From assembly GCF_900099805.1 (NCBI RefSeq), contig NZ_FNDR01000009.1:207246-271245 (forward strand): a DNA stretch of 64,000 nt, written 5' to 3'. The notes below the pieces were generated by a model that was not told the DNA's origin, searched no databases, and saw only the letters and a program-made list of their open reading frames with translations. Below are positions 41,235-51,811 of the stretch, one piece after another (within the stretch, counting starts at the first letter, position 1; the number at the start of each line of letters is the position of its first letter). The stretch is from Variovorax sp. OV700 (GTDB taxonomy: Bacteria > Pseudomonadota > Gammaproteobacteria > Burkholderiales > Burkholderiaceae_C). Position numbers and translations under genes: made by a program.

Positions 41235-41702
41235 ATGAAAAAGTCGATTGCTTCTCTTCTGGTCGCCGCTTGCACTGCATTCGCCAGCGCTACGCTTCCT
41301 CTTCATGCACAGGCCCAGACCCGCGGTTCCGAGGCTTCGGCCGCACTCTCGCTGCTCCCCGTGGCCTCGGTCGTGGGCGCCGCTTCAGCCGTGGGCGCCT
41401 CGGCCACGGCGGTGATCGCGGTGCCTGCCGCGCTGTCGGTGGGCGGCTCGATGCTCACGGTGATTGCGGTCGAGGCTTCGGCCGACGGCACCGTCTATCT
41501 GCTGGAACGCGCCTCGGATGGCGCCCGCGCCAGCGTCAAGGTGATGGGGCGCGCGGCCAATGGGGTGTCTGCGGCGGTCGGCGCGGGCGTGCTGGTCAGC
41601 GTGATCGGCACGGGCATCGTGCTGTCGGCCGCGGGCGAGGTGCTGGCCTTCGTGCCCAACGCGATCGGCCGCGCACTCTTGCACAACGAGAGGCTGTCAT
41701 GA
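41235..41702 (+). CDS. Small exported hydrophobic protein of unknown function
   Basis: A 155-residue protein with a signal peptide MKKSIASLLVAACTAFASATLPLHAQAQ and two hydrophobic segments (VASVVGAASAVGASATAVIAVPAAL; AVGAGVLVSVIGTGIVLSAAGEVLAFV), rich in Ala, Val, Ser and Gly. No family is recognised. It overlaps the following DUF2145 gene by 4 bases (ATGA), implying a functional link. The ORF continues upstream without a better start. Confidence 0.65.
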   Translation: MKKSIASLLVAACTAFASATLPLHAQAQTRGSEASAALSLLPVASVVGAASAVGASATAVIAVPAALSVGGSMLTVIAVEASADGTVYLLERASDGARASVKVMGRAANGVSAAVGAGVLVSVIGTGIVLSAAGEVLAFVPNAIGRALLHNERLS

Positions 41703-42499
41703 AGCGCGCGCTTGTTCCTATTCCCTCGCTGCTGCTTGCGCTCGCGATCGCCCTGCCGCTGCAGGCGCAGGCCGGCCGCTCCTGCGAGCAGGCGAAGCCG
41801 ACGGCGGAGTTGATCGTCAAGGGCATGCAGTTGGCGGAGCGCACGTCGCAGCAGCTGGATGCCAGCGGGGCGCGCGTCGTGCTGCTGGCGCGGGCCGGAC
41901 AAGACCTCAGCAAGTACGGCCTTCGCTATTCGCACCTTGGCATTGCCTACAAGACCGATGAAGGCCCGTGGCGCGTGGTGCACAAGCTCAACCAGTGCGG
42001 CACGGCCGAGGCCGCGGTGTACCGGCAGGGGCTCGGCGAGTTCTTCCTCGACGACCTGTGGCGCTACGAAGCGGCCTGGGCGGTGCCTACGCCGCAGGTG
42101 CAAACGCAGCTGCTGGCGGCGCTGCATGAGTCGCCGTCGCGCATCGTGCGGCTGAACATTGCGCCCTACAGCATCGTGAGCTACGTCTGGGGCCAGAAGT
42201 ACCAGCAGTCGAACCAGTGGGCCGTCGAGACGCTGGCCGCGGCCATGGAGCCCGCCACCATCGGCAACCGCACGCAGGCGCAGGCTTGGATGCAGTTCAA
42301 GGGCTACGAACCGACGACACTGCGGCTCGGCCCGCTCACGCGTCTGGGCGGCCGCGTGGGCTCGGCCAACGTGGCCTTCGACGACCATCCGAACGACAAG
42401 CGATTTTCGGACCGCATCGAAACGGTCACGGTCGATTCGGTGTTCGCGTGGCTGCCGCGTGCGGGGCTGGGTGCGGCGCCGGTGGCTTTCAAGCTGTAG
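41699..42499 (+). CDS. DUF2145 family exported protein
   Basis: A 266-residue protein with a signal peptide (MKRALVPIPSLLLALAIALPLQAQA). The body includes RYSHLGIAYKTDEGPWRVVHKLNQCGTAEAAVYRQGLGEFFLDDLWRYEAAW and PYSIVSYVWGQKYQQSNQWAVE, which matches my memory of DUF2145, a periplasmic family of unknown function with a His-Gly region and Cys that may be catalytic (NlpC/P60-like topology is possible). It is preceded by the small hydrophobic gene and followed by the zinc-ribbon gene with about 46 bases between them. Confidence 0.78.
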   Translation: MKRALVPIPSLLLALAIALPLQAQAGRSCEQAKPTAELIVKGMQLAERTSQQLDASGARVVLLARAGQDLSKYGLRYSHLGIAYKTDEGPWRVVHKLNQCGTAEAAVYRQGLGEFFLDDLWRYEAAWAVPTPQVQTQLLAALHESPSRIVRLNIAPYSIVSYVWGQKYQQSNQWAVETLAAAMEPATIGNRTQAQAWMQFKGYEPTTLRLGPLTRLGGRVGSANVAFDDHPNDKRFSDRIETVTVDSVFAWLPRAGLGAAPVAFKL

Positions 42500-42545
42500 T
42501 TGCACGCGGGGCGTTCGCGCTTCGAGAAGAAGAAGAGGAAAAAAA

Positions 42546-43655
42546 ATGAGCAAGTCATTGCGTCTGTCCGAAAAGTGGTTCCGCCGCGGCCTGTGGCTGG
42601 TGGCCCTGGTGTTCGCGAGTTTCCTGATCGGGCTCGGCGGCACCGTCGTGAACGACCTGCCAAAGGTCGAACGGGCGCTCGAGCTCGACGATTTCATCGA
42701 CCGAGCCGCGGCCAGTCCATTGCGAAGCACCATCAAGGCGTCGGAAGAAACCGAGCTGGTCGCCACACGGGAGCTCGAGCAGGTCCGCTTGCAGCTCACG
42801 GCCGCGCAGCAGGCCAGCGCCAACGGCCGCGAGACTTTCGGCAACTGGATTGCCACGCGCCGCGCCACCGCGCAGCCCGACCAGGACCCGGAGCTGATTG
42901 CGCGCACCAGATCGCTCGATGTGCTCAAGCAAAAGGAGGACGAAGCCCAGCGCAAGGTGGCTGCGCAGCGCCAGATCGTGCTCGATGCGCGGCAGGCTGA
43001 GCAGCGCGCCCGCGAATCGCTGGCGGTGCTGGAGCGCACCGCCCAGGAGAAGCTGTTGGCCGAGTACCGCCGCGTCGAGCTGCGCGTGTTCGGTTACCGG
43101 CTGGCGCTCACGCTGCCCTTGCTGGTGGTGGCGGGCTGGTTGTTCGTGAAGAAGCGCAAGGGCACCTACTGGCCTTTCGTCTGGGGCTTCATCTTCTTTG
43201 CGCTGTTCGCTTTCTTCGTCGAGCTGGTGCCTTACATGCCGAGCTACGGCGGCTATGTGCGCTACGTGGTGGGCATCCTGGCCACGGTGCTCGTGGGGCG
43301 CTATGCCATCGTCGCGCTGAACCGCTACCTTGCGCGCCAGAAGCTGGCCGAGCAGCAGCCCGACCAGGTGCGGCGCGAGGAACTCAGCTACGACACCGCG
43401 CTGGTGCGGCTCGGCAAGAACGTGTGTCCCGGCTGCGAGCGACCGGTGGACCTGAAGAACAACGAGATCGACTTCTGCCCGCATTGCGGCATCGGCCTGT
43501 TCGACCATTGCGGCCAGTGCGAAACCCGCAAGAGCGCGTTCTCCAAGTTCTGCCATGCCTGCGGCACTTCCGCTGCGCCGCGGGCACCGCTCGCATCGGC
43601 CGCGGGGACTGTGGATTCGTTCACACCCGGCGCACCGGCTCAGCCCGCCGTGTAG
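42546..43655 (+). CDS. Membrane protein with coiled coil and double zinc ribbon
   Basis: A 369-residue membrane protein: a first TM helix near residues 15-35, a long helical coiled-coil region (about 60-180), further TM helices (RLALTLPLLVVAGWLFV; PFVWGFIFFALFAFFVELVPY; YVVGILATVLVGRYAIV) and a C-terminal double zinc ribbon: NVCPGCERP ... DFCPHCG and HCGQCE ... KFCHACG. The zinc knuckles are likely cytoplasmic. Family unknown to me. The preceding A-run (42540-42546) is adjacent to the start; a GAAGAAGAAGAGG stretch serves as RBS. Confidence 0.75.
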   Translation: MSKSLRLSEKWFRRGLWLVALVFASFLIGLGGTVVNDLPKVERALELDDFIDRAAASPLRSTIKASEETELVATRELEQVRLQLTAAQQASANGRETFGNWIATRRATAQPDQDPELIARTRSLDVLKQKEDEAQRKVAAQRQIVLDARQAEQRARESLAVLERTAQEKLLAEYRRVELRVFGYRLALTLPLLVVAGWLFVKKRKGTYWPFVWGFIFFALFAFFVELVPYMPSYGGYVRYVVGILATVLVGRYAIVALNRYLARQKLAEQQPDQVRREELSYDTALVRLGKNVCPGCERPVDLKNNEIDFCPHCGIGLFDHCGQCETRKSAFSKFCHACGTSAAPRAPLASAAGTVDSFTPGAPAQPAV

Positions 43656-43745
43656 CGGAAGCGCCGCACCAGCGTGCTACAACGTCCGGCTGCGACACCG
43701 ACGTGGCCGCGGGTTTTCAGTTTTCAACATTGATGGAGCACACGC

Positions 43746-44126
43746 ATGAGCATTTTCGGCAGCATTCTTTCCAAGATCTTCCCGTCCGCAAACGCCGCCA
43801 ACGCACCTGCGGCTGCTCCGGCACCCGCCCCCGCGGGCGCTCCGGCCGCGGCGGCGCCGCCGCCCGCCATCACGGTGGTGGACGTCGAGGCCCTGCTCGA
43901 CGGCATGCCCGGCGCGAGCAGCCTGAACTGGCGCACCTCCATCGTCGATCTGATGAAGCTGCTCGGTCTGGACAGCAGCCTCGACGCACGCAAGCAACTG
44001 GCTGCCGAACTCAGCTACGGCGCGGATACGAGCGACAGCGCCAAGATGAACATCTGGCTGCATCGCCAGGTCATGACCAAACTGGCGGCCAACGGAGGCA
44101 AGGTTCCGGCCGAACTGCGCGACTGA
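43746..44126 (+). CDS. DUF3597 family protein
   Basis: A 126-residue protein starting MSIFGSILSKIF, then an Ala/Pro linker, and a C-terminal domain (VDVEALLDGMPGASSLNWRTSIVDLMKLLGLDSSLDARKQLAAEL) typical of DUF3597, a small family with a LysM-independent helical domain, often next to stress or peptidoglycan genes. No catalytic motifs. It ends at the 34-bp palindromic terminator shared with the convergent SDR gene. Confidence 0.85.
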   Translation: MSIFGSILSKIFPSANAANAPAAAPAPAPAGAPAAAAPPPAITVVDVEALLDGMPGASSLNWRTSIVDLMKLLGLDSSLDARKQLAAELSYGADTSDSAKMNIWLHRQVMTKLAANGGKVPAELRD

Positions 44127-44140
44127 TCGACCACCCCTCG

Positions 44141-44174
44141 AAGCAAGAAGCCCGGCATGCCGGGCTTCTTGCTT
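44141..44174. terminator. Bidirectional terminator: perfect 34-bp palindrome
   Basis: The 34 bases are identical to their own reverse complement, with the core GCCCGGCATGCCGGGC. A plus-strand T run and a minus-strand T-rich end at AAGC let it serve both the DUF3597 gene (+) and the SDR gene (-), which converge here. Confidence 0.85.
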
Positions 44175-44196
44175 TTGGGGAGAGGGCGCGAGAGGC

Positions 44197-44982
44197 TCAG
44201 GTCCAGCCGGCATCCACCACGAAGTCTTGCGCGGTGCACATTTTCGAATCGTCGGCGGCAAGGAAGAGTGCCATGGCGGCAATGTCCTCGGCCATCACGC
44301 GGCCCGGCAGGCACTGGGCCGCGTCGATCTCGGCGCCCGACTCCGGCTTCACCCACAGCTTGATCTGCCGCTCGGTCATGACCCAGCCCGGCACGATCGA
44401 ATTGACGCGGATGTTTTCTTTGCCCAGGTCGCGCGCCAGCGAACGCGTGAGGCCGCGCGCCGCGGCCTTGCAGGCCTGGTAGACCGGGTAGCCCCGGCCC
44501 TTGATCATCCAGCTGATCGAGCCGAAGTTGATGATCGAGCCGCCGCCCAACGCGCGCATGTCGTCTGCCACGGCCTGCGCGGCGAAGAACTGGTGCTTGA
44601 AGTTGACCGCCACCAGGCGATCGAAGTCTTCGCTCGTCACGTCGGCCATGTCATGGCGCCGGTCGTTGGCGGCGTTGTTCAGCAGCACGCCGATGGGGCC
44701 GAACTGCGCCCGAACCGCGGCAATGGCGGTGGTGAGCTCGGCGGTGTCGGTCACGTCGCATTCGCAGAACAGCGCCGGGTGGCTGCCCTGCAATTGGGAT
44801 GCGAGCGCGCGGCCCGCGGCAGCGTCGAGGTCGCAGAAGCCGACCTTCGCGCCCTGGGCGTGGAACGCCCGCACCAGCCCTTCGCCGATGCCAGTGGCAC
44901 CACCTGAAATGAACACGGTGCGGCCGGCCAGCGAGGAATAGCGGGCGCTGTACGCGGTTGGTGAAGAAGAAGCGGTTGTCAT
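44197..44982 (-). CDS. Short-chain dehydrogenase/reductase
   Basis: A 261-residue classical SDR. The NAD(P)-binding motif is VFISGGATGIGEGLVRAF near residue 25, NNAANDR near 105 (NNAG-type), and the catalytic SISWMIKGRGYPVYQACKAA holds Ser, Tyr (YQACK) and Lys. The Asp at CDLDAAAG suggests NAD+ preference. It uses the QACK rather than SASK variant, as in some sugar dehydrogenases. Substrate unknown; monocistronic, sharing a terminator with DUF3597. Confidence 0.88.
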   Translation of the reverse strand: MTTASSSPTAYSARYSSLAGRTVFISGGATGIGEGLVRAFHAQGAKVGFCDLDAAAGRALASQLQGSHPALFCECDVTDTAELTTAIAAVRAQFGPIGVLLNNAANDRRHDMADVTSEDFDRLVAVNFKHQFFAAQAVADDMRALGGGSIINFGSISWMIKGRGYPVYQACKAAARGLTRSLARDLGKENIRVNSIVPGWVMTERQIKLWVKPESGAEIDAAQCLPGRVMAEDIAAMALFLAADDSKMCTAQDFVVDAGWT

Positions 44983-45110
44983 GCCTTTTAGCGTAGCGGA
45001 TGAACGCGTTGGAGTGCACCCGGTTTACTCCTGCATACCTCCGGCGTACGTGTGGCGTATGGCTTCCGGCATGTGGGCAAGGGGCGCTTGCGTGGCTACG
45101 CTTGCCGCCC

Positions 45111-45494
45111 ATGAACATCCTCTATCGCCGCCGTGCAATGACCGGCCTCGCCGCCCTGGCGCTTGTTCCCCTGGCGCTCGCCGTGCGGCCGGCGCGGGCC
45201 CAAGCCGCGGCGTTCGTCCAGCTCTTCAAGATCGTGTCGCCGCGCGACGAGATCGTGGTCGGCGTGGAGGCCGCGCAACTCGGCACGGGCGCGGGGCCTG
45301 CTGTGCAGCGCCTAGCCGAATTGCTGACGGCCAAGGGGCAGCTCACGCTCTGGCAATACGCATCGCAGAAGGACGCCGCCGGCGCCCTGGTTCAAGCGCC
45401 GCTGCGGCAGGTGGCTGTGTTCAAGAACGAACTACTGCGCATCGAGCCCTACACGACGCCGCTGCCGGTCAAGGCGCCGGCGGCCGCCAAGTAA
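45111..45494 (+). CDS. Small exported protein of unknown function
   Basis: A 127-residue protein from an ATG at 45111, with a signal peptide (MNILYRRRAMTGLAALALVPLALAVRPARAQA). The mature part, QLFKIVSPRDEIVVGV... GAGPAVQRLAELLTAKGQLTLWQYASQKDAAGALVQAPLRQVAVFKNELLRIEPYTTP, resembles a small helix/sheet domain, perhaps a ligand-binding protein; no family recognised. The longer frame to 45000 would hide the signal and is rejected. It converges on tgt, 21 bases away. Confidence 0.65.
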   Translation: MNILYRRRAMTGLAALALVPLALAVRPARAQAAAFVQLFKIVSPRDEIVVGVEAAQLGTGAGPAVQRLAELLTAKGQLTLWQYASQKDAAGALVQAPLRQVAVFKNELLRIEPYTTPLPVKAPAAAK

Positions 45495-45515
45495 ACAGTA
45501 GCCGATGCGTGGCGG

Positions 45516-46688
45516 CTACACGCCGCGTGCGCGGTCCGCCTTGAAGCGCGCCCTGAACGCCGTGAAGCCGTCCGCCTCGAGGGCTTCGCGGATTTCGCGC
45601 ATCAGGTTCAGGTAGTAGTGCAGGTTGTGGATGGTGGTAAGCATCGGCCCCAGCATCTCGGCGCAGCGGTCCAGGTGATGCAGGTAGGCGCGGCTGAAGC
45701 CTTCACGCCCGCCGTCGTTCCACGCCACGCCCGACGTGCCCGCGCAGGCGTGGCAGGTGCAGCTCGGGTCGATGGGCTGCGGATCGTTCTTGTGGCGCGC
45801 GTTGCGCATCTTCAGGTCGCCGAAGCGCGTGAACAGCGTGCCGTTGCGCGCATTGCGCGTGGGCATCACGCAATCGAACATGTCGACGCCGTCGGCCACG
45901 CCCTGCACCAGGTCTTCGGGCGTGCCCACGCCCATCAGGTAGCGCGGCTTGTGGGCCGGCAGCCGATGCGGCGTGTGGCCCATGATGTGCAGCATCTCTT
46001 CCTTCGGCTCACCCACGCTCACGCCGCCGATGGCGTAGCCCGGAAAGTCCATCTCCACCAGCGCGGCGAGCGACTCCTCGCGCAAGTTTTCGAACATGCC
46101 GCCCTGCACGATGCCGAACAGTGCGTTCGGGTTCTCGAGCCGCGCGAATTCGTGCTGGCAGCGCCTGGCCCAGCGCAGGCTCAGCTCCATCGAAGTGCGC
46201 GCCTCGGCCTCGGTCGTGATGTGGCCCTTGGTGTCGTAGGGCGTGCACTCGTCGAACTGCATCACGATGTCGCTGTTCAGGATGGTCTGGATCTGCATCG
46301 AGACCTCGGGCGTGAGAAACAGCTTGTCGCCGTTGACGGGCGAGGCGAACTTCACGCCCTCCTCGCTGATCTTGCGCATCGCGCCCAGCGACCAAACCTG
46401 AAAGCCGCCCGAGTCGGTGAGGATCGGCTTGTTCCATTTCTCGAACTGGTGCAGCCCGCCAAAGCTCGCCATCACGTCGAGGCCAGGCCGCATCCACAGG
46501 TGGAAGGTGTTGCCCAGGATGATCTGCGCGCCCATCTCTTCCAGGCTGCGCGGCATCACGCCCTTGACGGTGCCGTAGGTGCCCACGGGCATGAAGATCG
46601 GCGTCTGCACCTTGCCGTGGTTGAGCGTGAGCGTGCCGCGGCGTGCGTGGCTGGCGGCGTCGGTCTTGAGGAGTTCGAAGTTCAGCAT
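45516..46688 (-). CDS. tgt: tRNA-guanine transglycosylase
   Basis: Exchanges guanine 34 for preQ1 in tRNAs with GUN anticodons, the start of queuosine formation on tRNA. The 390-residue protein shows ILTDSGGFQVWSL (nucleophile/Asp region near residue 92), FDECTPYD, GGVSVGEP, YLMGVGTPEDLVQGVADGVDMFDCVMPTRNAR, and the zinc site SCTCHAC. The start at 46688 (MLNFELLKT) is chosen; the longer frame is a shadow of queA. It lies 11 bases downstream of queA in the same operon. Confidence 0.96.
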   Translation of the reverse strand: MLNFELLKTDAASHARRGTLTLNHGKVQTPIFMPVGTYGTVKGVMPRSLEEMGAQIILGNTFHLWMRPGLDVMASFGGLHQFEKWNKPILTDSGGFQVWSLGAMRKISEEGVKFASPVNGDKLFLTPEVSMQIQTILNSDIVMQFDECTPYDTKGHITTEAEARTSMELSLRWARRCQHEFARLENPNALFGIVQGGMFENLREESLAALVEMDFPGYAIGGVSVGEPKEEMLHIMGHTPHRLPAHKPRYLMGVGTPEDLVQGVADGVDMFDCVMPTRNARNGTLFTRFGDLKMRNARHKNDPQPIDPSCTCHACAGTSGVAWNDGGREGFSRAYLHHLDRCAEMLGPMLTTIHNLHYYLNLMREIREALEADGFTAFRARFKADRARGV

Positions 46689-46699
46689 GGTCGTTGTCT

Positions 46700-47746
46700 T
46701 CAATCTTGTCGTTGTCGTGCCAGCAGCATGGCGTCGCCGTAGCTGAAGAAGCGGTAGCGGTGGGCAATGGCATGGGCATACAGCGCCATCACGCGCTCGT
46801 AGCCTGCAAAGGCCGAGACCAGCATCATCAGCGTGCTCTTCGGCAAATGGAAATTCGTCACCAGCAGGTCGACGTGCTCGAACGCGAAGCCCGGCGTGAT
46901 GAAGATGCGCGTGTCGCCCGTGGCCTCTCCGCTCCTGGCCCACGATTCGAGCGTGCGCACGGTGGTGGTGCCGACCGCGACGACGCGGCCGCCGCGGGCC
47001 TTGCACTCGGCAATCGCGCGCTGCGTGGCCGCGGGCACTTCGTAGCGCTCGGCGTGCATCGTGTGCTCGGCGATGTTCTCGGTTTTCACCGGCTGGAAGG
47101 TGCCCGCTCCCACGTGCAGCGTGACGTTGGCGCGCTGCACGCCGCGCGCTTCGAGATCGTCCAGCAGCGCCTCGTCGAAATGCAATGCGGCCGTGGGCGC
47201 GGCCACGGCGCCCGGCACGCGTGCGAACACGGTCTGGTAGCGGCTCTCGTCGTCGGCCGAATCGGTGTGCGTGATGTAGGGCGGCAGCGGCACGTGGCCG
47301 CAGCGGGCCATCAGCGCGTAGGGATCTTCGCCCGCGGCGCTTTCAAAACCGAAACGGAACAGCGCGCCCTGCTCGTCGGGCCAGCGGCCGAGCAGCGTCG
47401 CGCGGAAGCCCCCCACCATCTCGAGCGAGGTGCCCACGGGCGGCTTCTTGCTGACCTTCATGTGCGCGACCACCTCGTGGCCCTGTAGCACACGCTCGAC
47501 CAGCAGTTCGAGCTTGCCGCCGGTCGGCTTCTCGCCGAACAGGCGCGCCTTGACCACACGCGTGTCGTTGAAGACCAGCAGGTCGCACGCGCGCAGCAGC
47601 GAGGGCAGGCTCTTGAAGATGCGGTCGACCGGTGCGTCCCCCGTGCCGTCGAGCAGGCGGGAGGATGCGCGTTCGGTGGCCGGGTGCTGTGCCACCAGTT
47701 CGGGCGGCAGGGCGAAATCGAAATCGGAGAGCGTGAAGGCGCGCAT
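46700..47746 (-). CDS. queA: S-adenosylmethionine:tRNA ribosyltransferase-isomerase
   Basis: Adds the epoxycyclopentane moiety of queuosine to preQ1-tRNA from SAM. The 348-residue protein opens MRAFTLSDFDFALPPELVAQHP and includes RASSRLL, LVFNDTRVVKARLFG, HVGAGTFQPVKTENIAEHTMHAERYEVP and TRIFITPGFAFEHVDLLVTNFHLPKSTLMMLVSAFAG, all QueA signatures. The start at 47746 is divergent from recG (82 bases between starts). queA-tgt are consecutive steps after preQ1 insertion; no queC/D/E/F in this window. Confidence 0.96.
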   Translation of the reverse strand: MRAFTLSDFDFALPPELVAQHPATERASSRLLDGTGDAPVDRIFKSLPSLLRACDLLVFNDTRVVKARLFGEKPTGGKLELLVERVLQGHEVVAHMKVSKKPPVGTSLEMVGGFRATLLGRWPDEQGALFRFGFESAAGEDPYALMARCGHVPLPPYITHTDSADDESRYQTVFARVPGAVAAPTAALHFDEALLDDLEARGVQRANVTLHVGAGTFQPVKTENIAEHTMHAERYEVPAATQRAIAECKARGGRVVAVGTTTVRTLESWARSGEATGDTRIFITPGFAFEHVDLLVTNFHLPKSTLMMLVSAFAGYERVMALYAHAIAHRYRFFSYGDAMLLARQRQD

Positions 47747-47828
47747 GGTGCTTGAGGGCCGGACGGGCCCGTGCCAAGGAGGCATGGAAAGAAAGAAGAA
47801 CAAGGCTGGAGCCGGGCAGAATTGTCCC

Positions 47829-49958
<2,130 letters not shown>

Positions 49959-50028
49959 GCCGAGCCGGGCGCCTCGGCGCCGAGCGTCGTTTCCGCAGGC
50001 CGACCCCAGACAATGTCCGGTCACGGAG

Positions 50029-50051
50029 GCTTGCGCATAATTGACGCAAGC
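50029..50051. promoter_or_regulatory. Inverted repeat directly upstream of oxyR
   Basis: GCTTGCG and CGCAAGC flank a 9-base AT-rich spacer (CATAATTGA) and end 1 base before the oxyR ATG. It may be a LysR-type binding site or an autoregulatory hairpin over the start; the CATAAT could also be a -10 element. No clear Shine-Dalgarno sequence is visible between it and the ATG. Confidence 0.45.
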
Positions 50052-50052
50052 T

Positions 50053-51018
50053 ATGACTCTCACCGAACTCAAATACATCGTCGCAGTCGCCCGCGAGCGG
50101 CACTTCGGCAAGGCCGCCGAGGCCTGCTACGTCTCCCAGCCCACGCTTTCCGTGGCCATCAAGAAGCTCGAGGACGAGCTCGAGGTCAAGCTCTTCGAGC
50201 GCAGCGCCGGCGAAGTGACCGTCACGCCGCTTGGCGAGCAGATCGTGCAGCAGGCGCAGAGCGTGCTCGACCAGGCCGCCAGCATCAAGGAAATTGCCAA
50301 GCGCGGGAAGGACCCGCTGGCCGGCCCGCTGAACCTCGGCGTGATCTACACCATCGGCCCGTACCTGCTGCCCGACCTCGTGCGCCAGGTGATCGCGCGC
50401 TCACCGCAGATGCCGCTGGTGCTGCAGGAAAATTTCACCGCCAAGCTGCTCGAGATGCTGCGTGCCGGCGAGATCGACTGCGCGATCATGGCCGAGCCTT
50501 TTCCCGACACAGGCCTGGCGATGGCGCCGCTCTACGACGAGCCCTTCATGGCGGCGCTGCCCACCAAGCACAAGTTCGCGGACCGCGAATCCATCACTTC
50601 GGAAGAGCTGCAGAACGAAACCATGCTGCTGCTGGGCACCGGCCATTGCTTTCGCGACCATGTGCTCGAGGTGTGTCCCGAGTTCGCGCGTTTCTCGAGC
50701 AATGCCGAGGGCATTCGCAAGAGCTTCGAGGGCTCGTCGCTCGAAACCATCAAGCACATGGTGGCCTCGGGCATGGGCGTGACGCTGGTGCCGCGCCTGT
50801 CGGTGCCTGCCGAAGCGCTCAAGCCCAAGGTCAAGGGCCGCAAGGAGCCCGAACAGATGGTGCGCTACCTGCCGGTGCGCGACGCGCAGGACCGCGATCC
50901 GCCGACGCGGCGCGTGGTACTGGCCTGGCGCCGCACCTTCACGCGCTATGAAGCGATTGCCGCATTGCGCAACGCCATCTATGCGTGCGAGTTGCCGGGG
51001 GTCAAGCGGCTCTCATAA
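50053..51018 (+). CDS. oxyR: Hydrogen-peroxide-sensing regulator OxyR
   Basis: LysR-type regulator activated by disulfide formation. From the ATG at 50053, the HTH opens MTLTELKYIVAVARERHFGKAAEACYVSQPTLSVAIKKLE; the sensing cysteines fall at exactly C199 and C208 in LGTGHCFRDHVLEVCPEF. The 321-residue length is canonical. A TTG-initiated extension at 50041 is less likely. dps, a typical OxyR target, follows 139 bases downstream. Confidence 0.95.
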   Translation: MTLTELKYIVAVARERHFGKAAEACYVSQPTLSVAIKKLEDELEVKLFERSAGEVTVTPLGEQIVQQAQSVLDQAASIKEIAKRGKDPLAGPLNLGVIYTIGPYLLPDLVRQVIARSPQMPLVLQENFTAKLLEMLRAGEIDCAIMAEPFPDTGLAMAPLYDEPFMAALPTKHKFADRESITSEELQNETMLLLGTGHCFRDHVLEVCPEFARFSSNAEGIRKSFEGSSLETIKHMVASGMGVTLVPRLSVPAEALKPKVKGRKEPEQMVRYLPVRDAQDRDPPTRRVVLAWRRTFTRYEAIAALRNAIYACELPGVKRLS

Positions 51019-51157
51019 AAAGTCGCGAACCTGGCCTACGCGGCGGCCGTTCGATTTCGTTCATTGCCGAGATAGAGTGACGCTGTTGCGAAGTCGCGGG
51101 TCGGCTTTCAGAATCACAGGCCTGTCTCCCAAAAGTTTGAAGAAAGAAATTCACGCC

Positions 51158-51742
51158 ATGGCAAAAGAATCGAAGACATCGAAAAACCCGTCGTCGTCCT
51201 CTTCGAAGGGCAAGGTGCCCAAGAAGGGCAATGCCCAGGTGGCGCAGGAGTCCGGCAGCCGCAACGCACCCATCATCAACATCGGCATCGAGCGCCAGGA
51301 CCGCGCCGCCATTGCCGAGGGCCTGAGCCGCGTGTTGGCCGACACCTACACGCTCTACCTCACGACCCACAACTTTCACTGGAACGTGACGGGGCCGCAC
51401 TTCAACTCGCTGCATGCGATGTTCATGGGCCAGTACACCGAACTCTGGGGCGCGACCGACGTGCTCGCGGAGCGCATTCGCGCGCTGGGCCATTACGCGC
51501 CGGGCTCTTACGCCGAGTTCAGCAAGATCGCCACCGTGCCGGACGTGCCGCAGACCCCGCCCAAGGCAATGGAGATGGTGCGCATCCTGGTCAAGGGCCA
51601 CGAGACCGTGTCGCGCATTGCGCGCGAATTCATTCCCGTGGCCGAGGAAGCCGGTGACGACCCGACGGCCGACATGCTGACCGCGCGCTGCACGGTGCAT
51701 GACCAGACCGCCTGGATGCTGCGTTCGCTGCTCGAAGACTGA
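51158..51742 (+). CDS. dps: DNA-protecting ferritin-like protein Dps
   Basis: Dodecameric iron-storage and DNA-protection protein. The 194-residue sequence carries a Lys/Ser-rich 35-residue N-terminal tail (MAKESKTSKN... KGKVPKKG), which can bind DNA, then the ferritin core with LTTHNFHWNVTGPHFNSLHAMF (H74 and H86) and GATDVLAERIRAL (D101, E105) making the ferroxidase centre. Located after oxyR, consistent with peroxide induction (inference). The terminator at 51776 separates it from ubiA. Confidence 0.94.
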   Translation: MAKESKTSKNPSSSSSKGKVPKKGNAQVAQESGSRNAPIINIGIERQDRAAIAEGLSRVLADTYTLYLTTHNFHWNVTGPHFNSLHAMFMGQYTELWGATDVLAERIRALGHYAPGSYAEFSKIATVPDVPQTPPKAMEMVRILVKGHETVSRIAREFIPVAEEAGDDPTADMLTARCTVHDQTAWMLRSLLED

Positions 51743-51775
51743 GAAAGCGCCCGGGCCTCCGAGCCTTGGTACCGA

Positions 51776-51802
51776 GAGCGGCACAATGGCCGCTCTTTTT
51801 TT
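51776..51802 (+). terminator. Intrinsic terminator after dps
   Basis: A 7-bp stem (GAGCGGC / GCCGCTC) with a 6-base loop followed by seven T, 33 bases after the dps stop and 10 bases before ubiA. Confidence 0.88.
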
Positions 51803-51811
51803 GCCCGCCGC

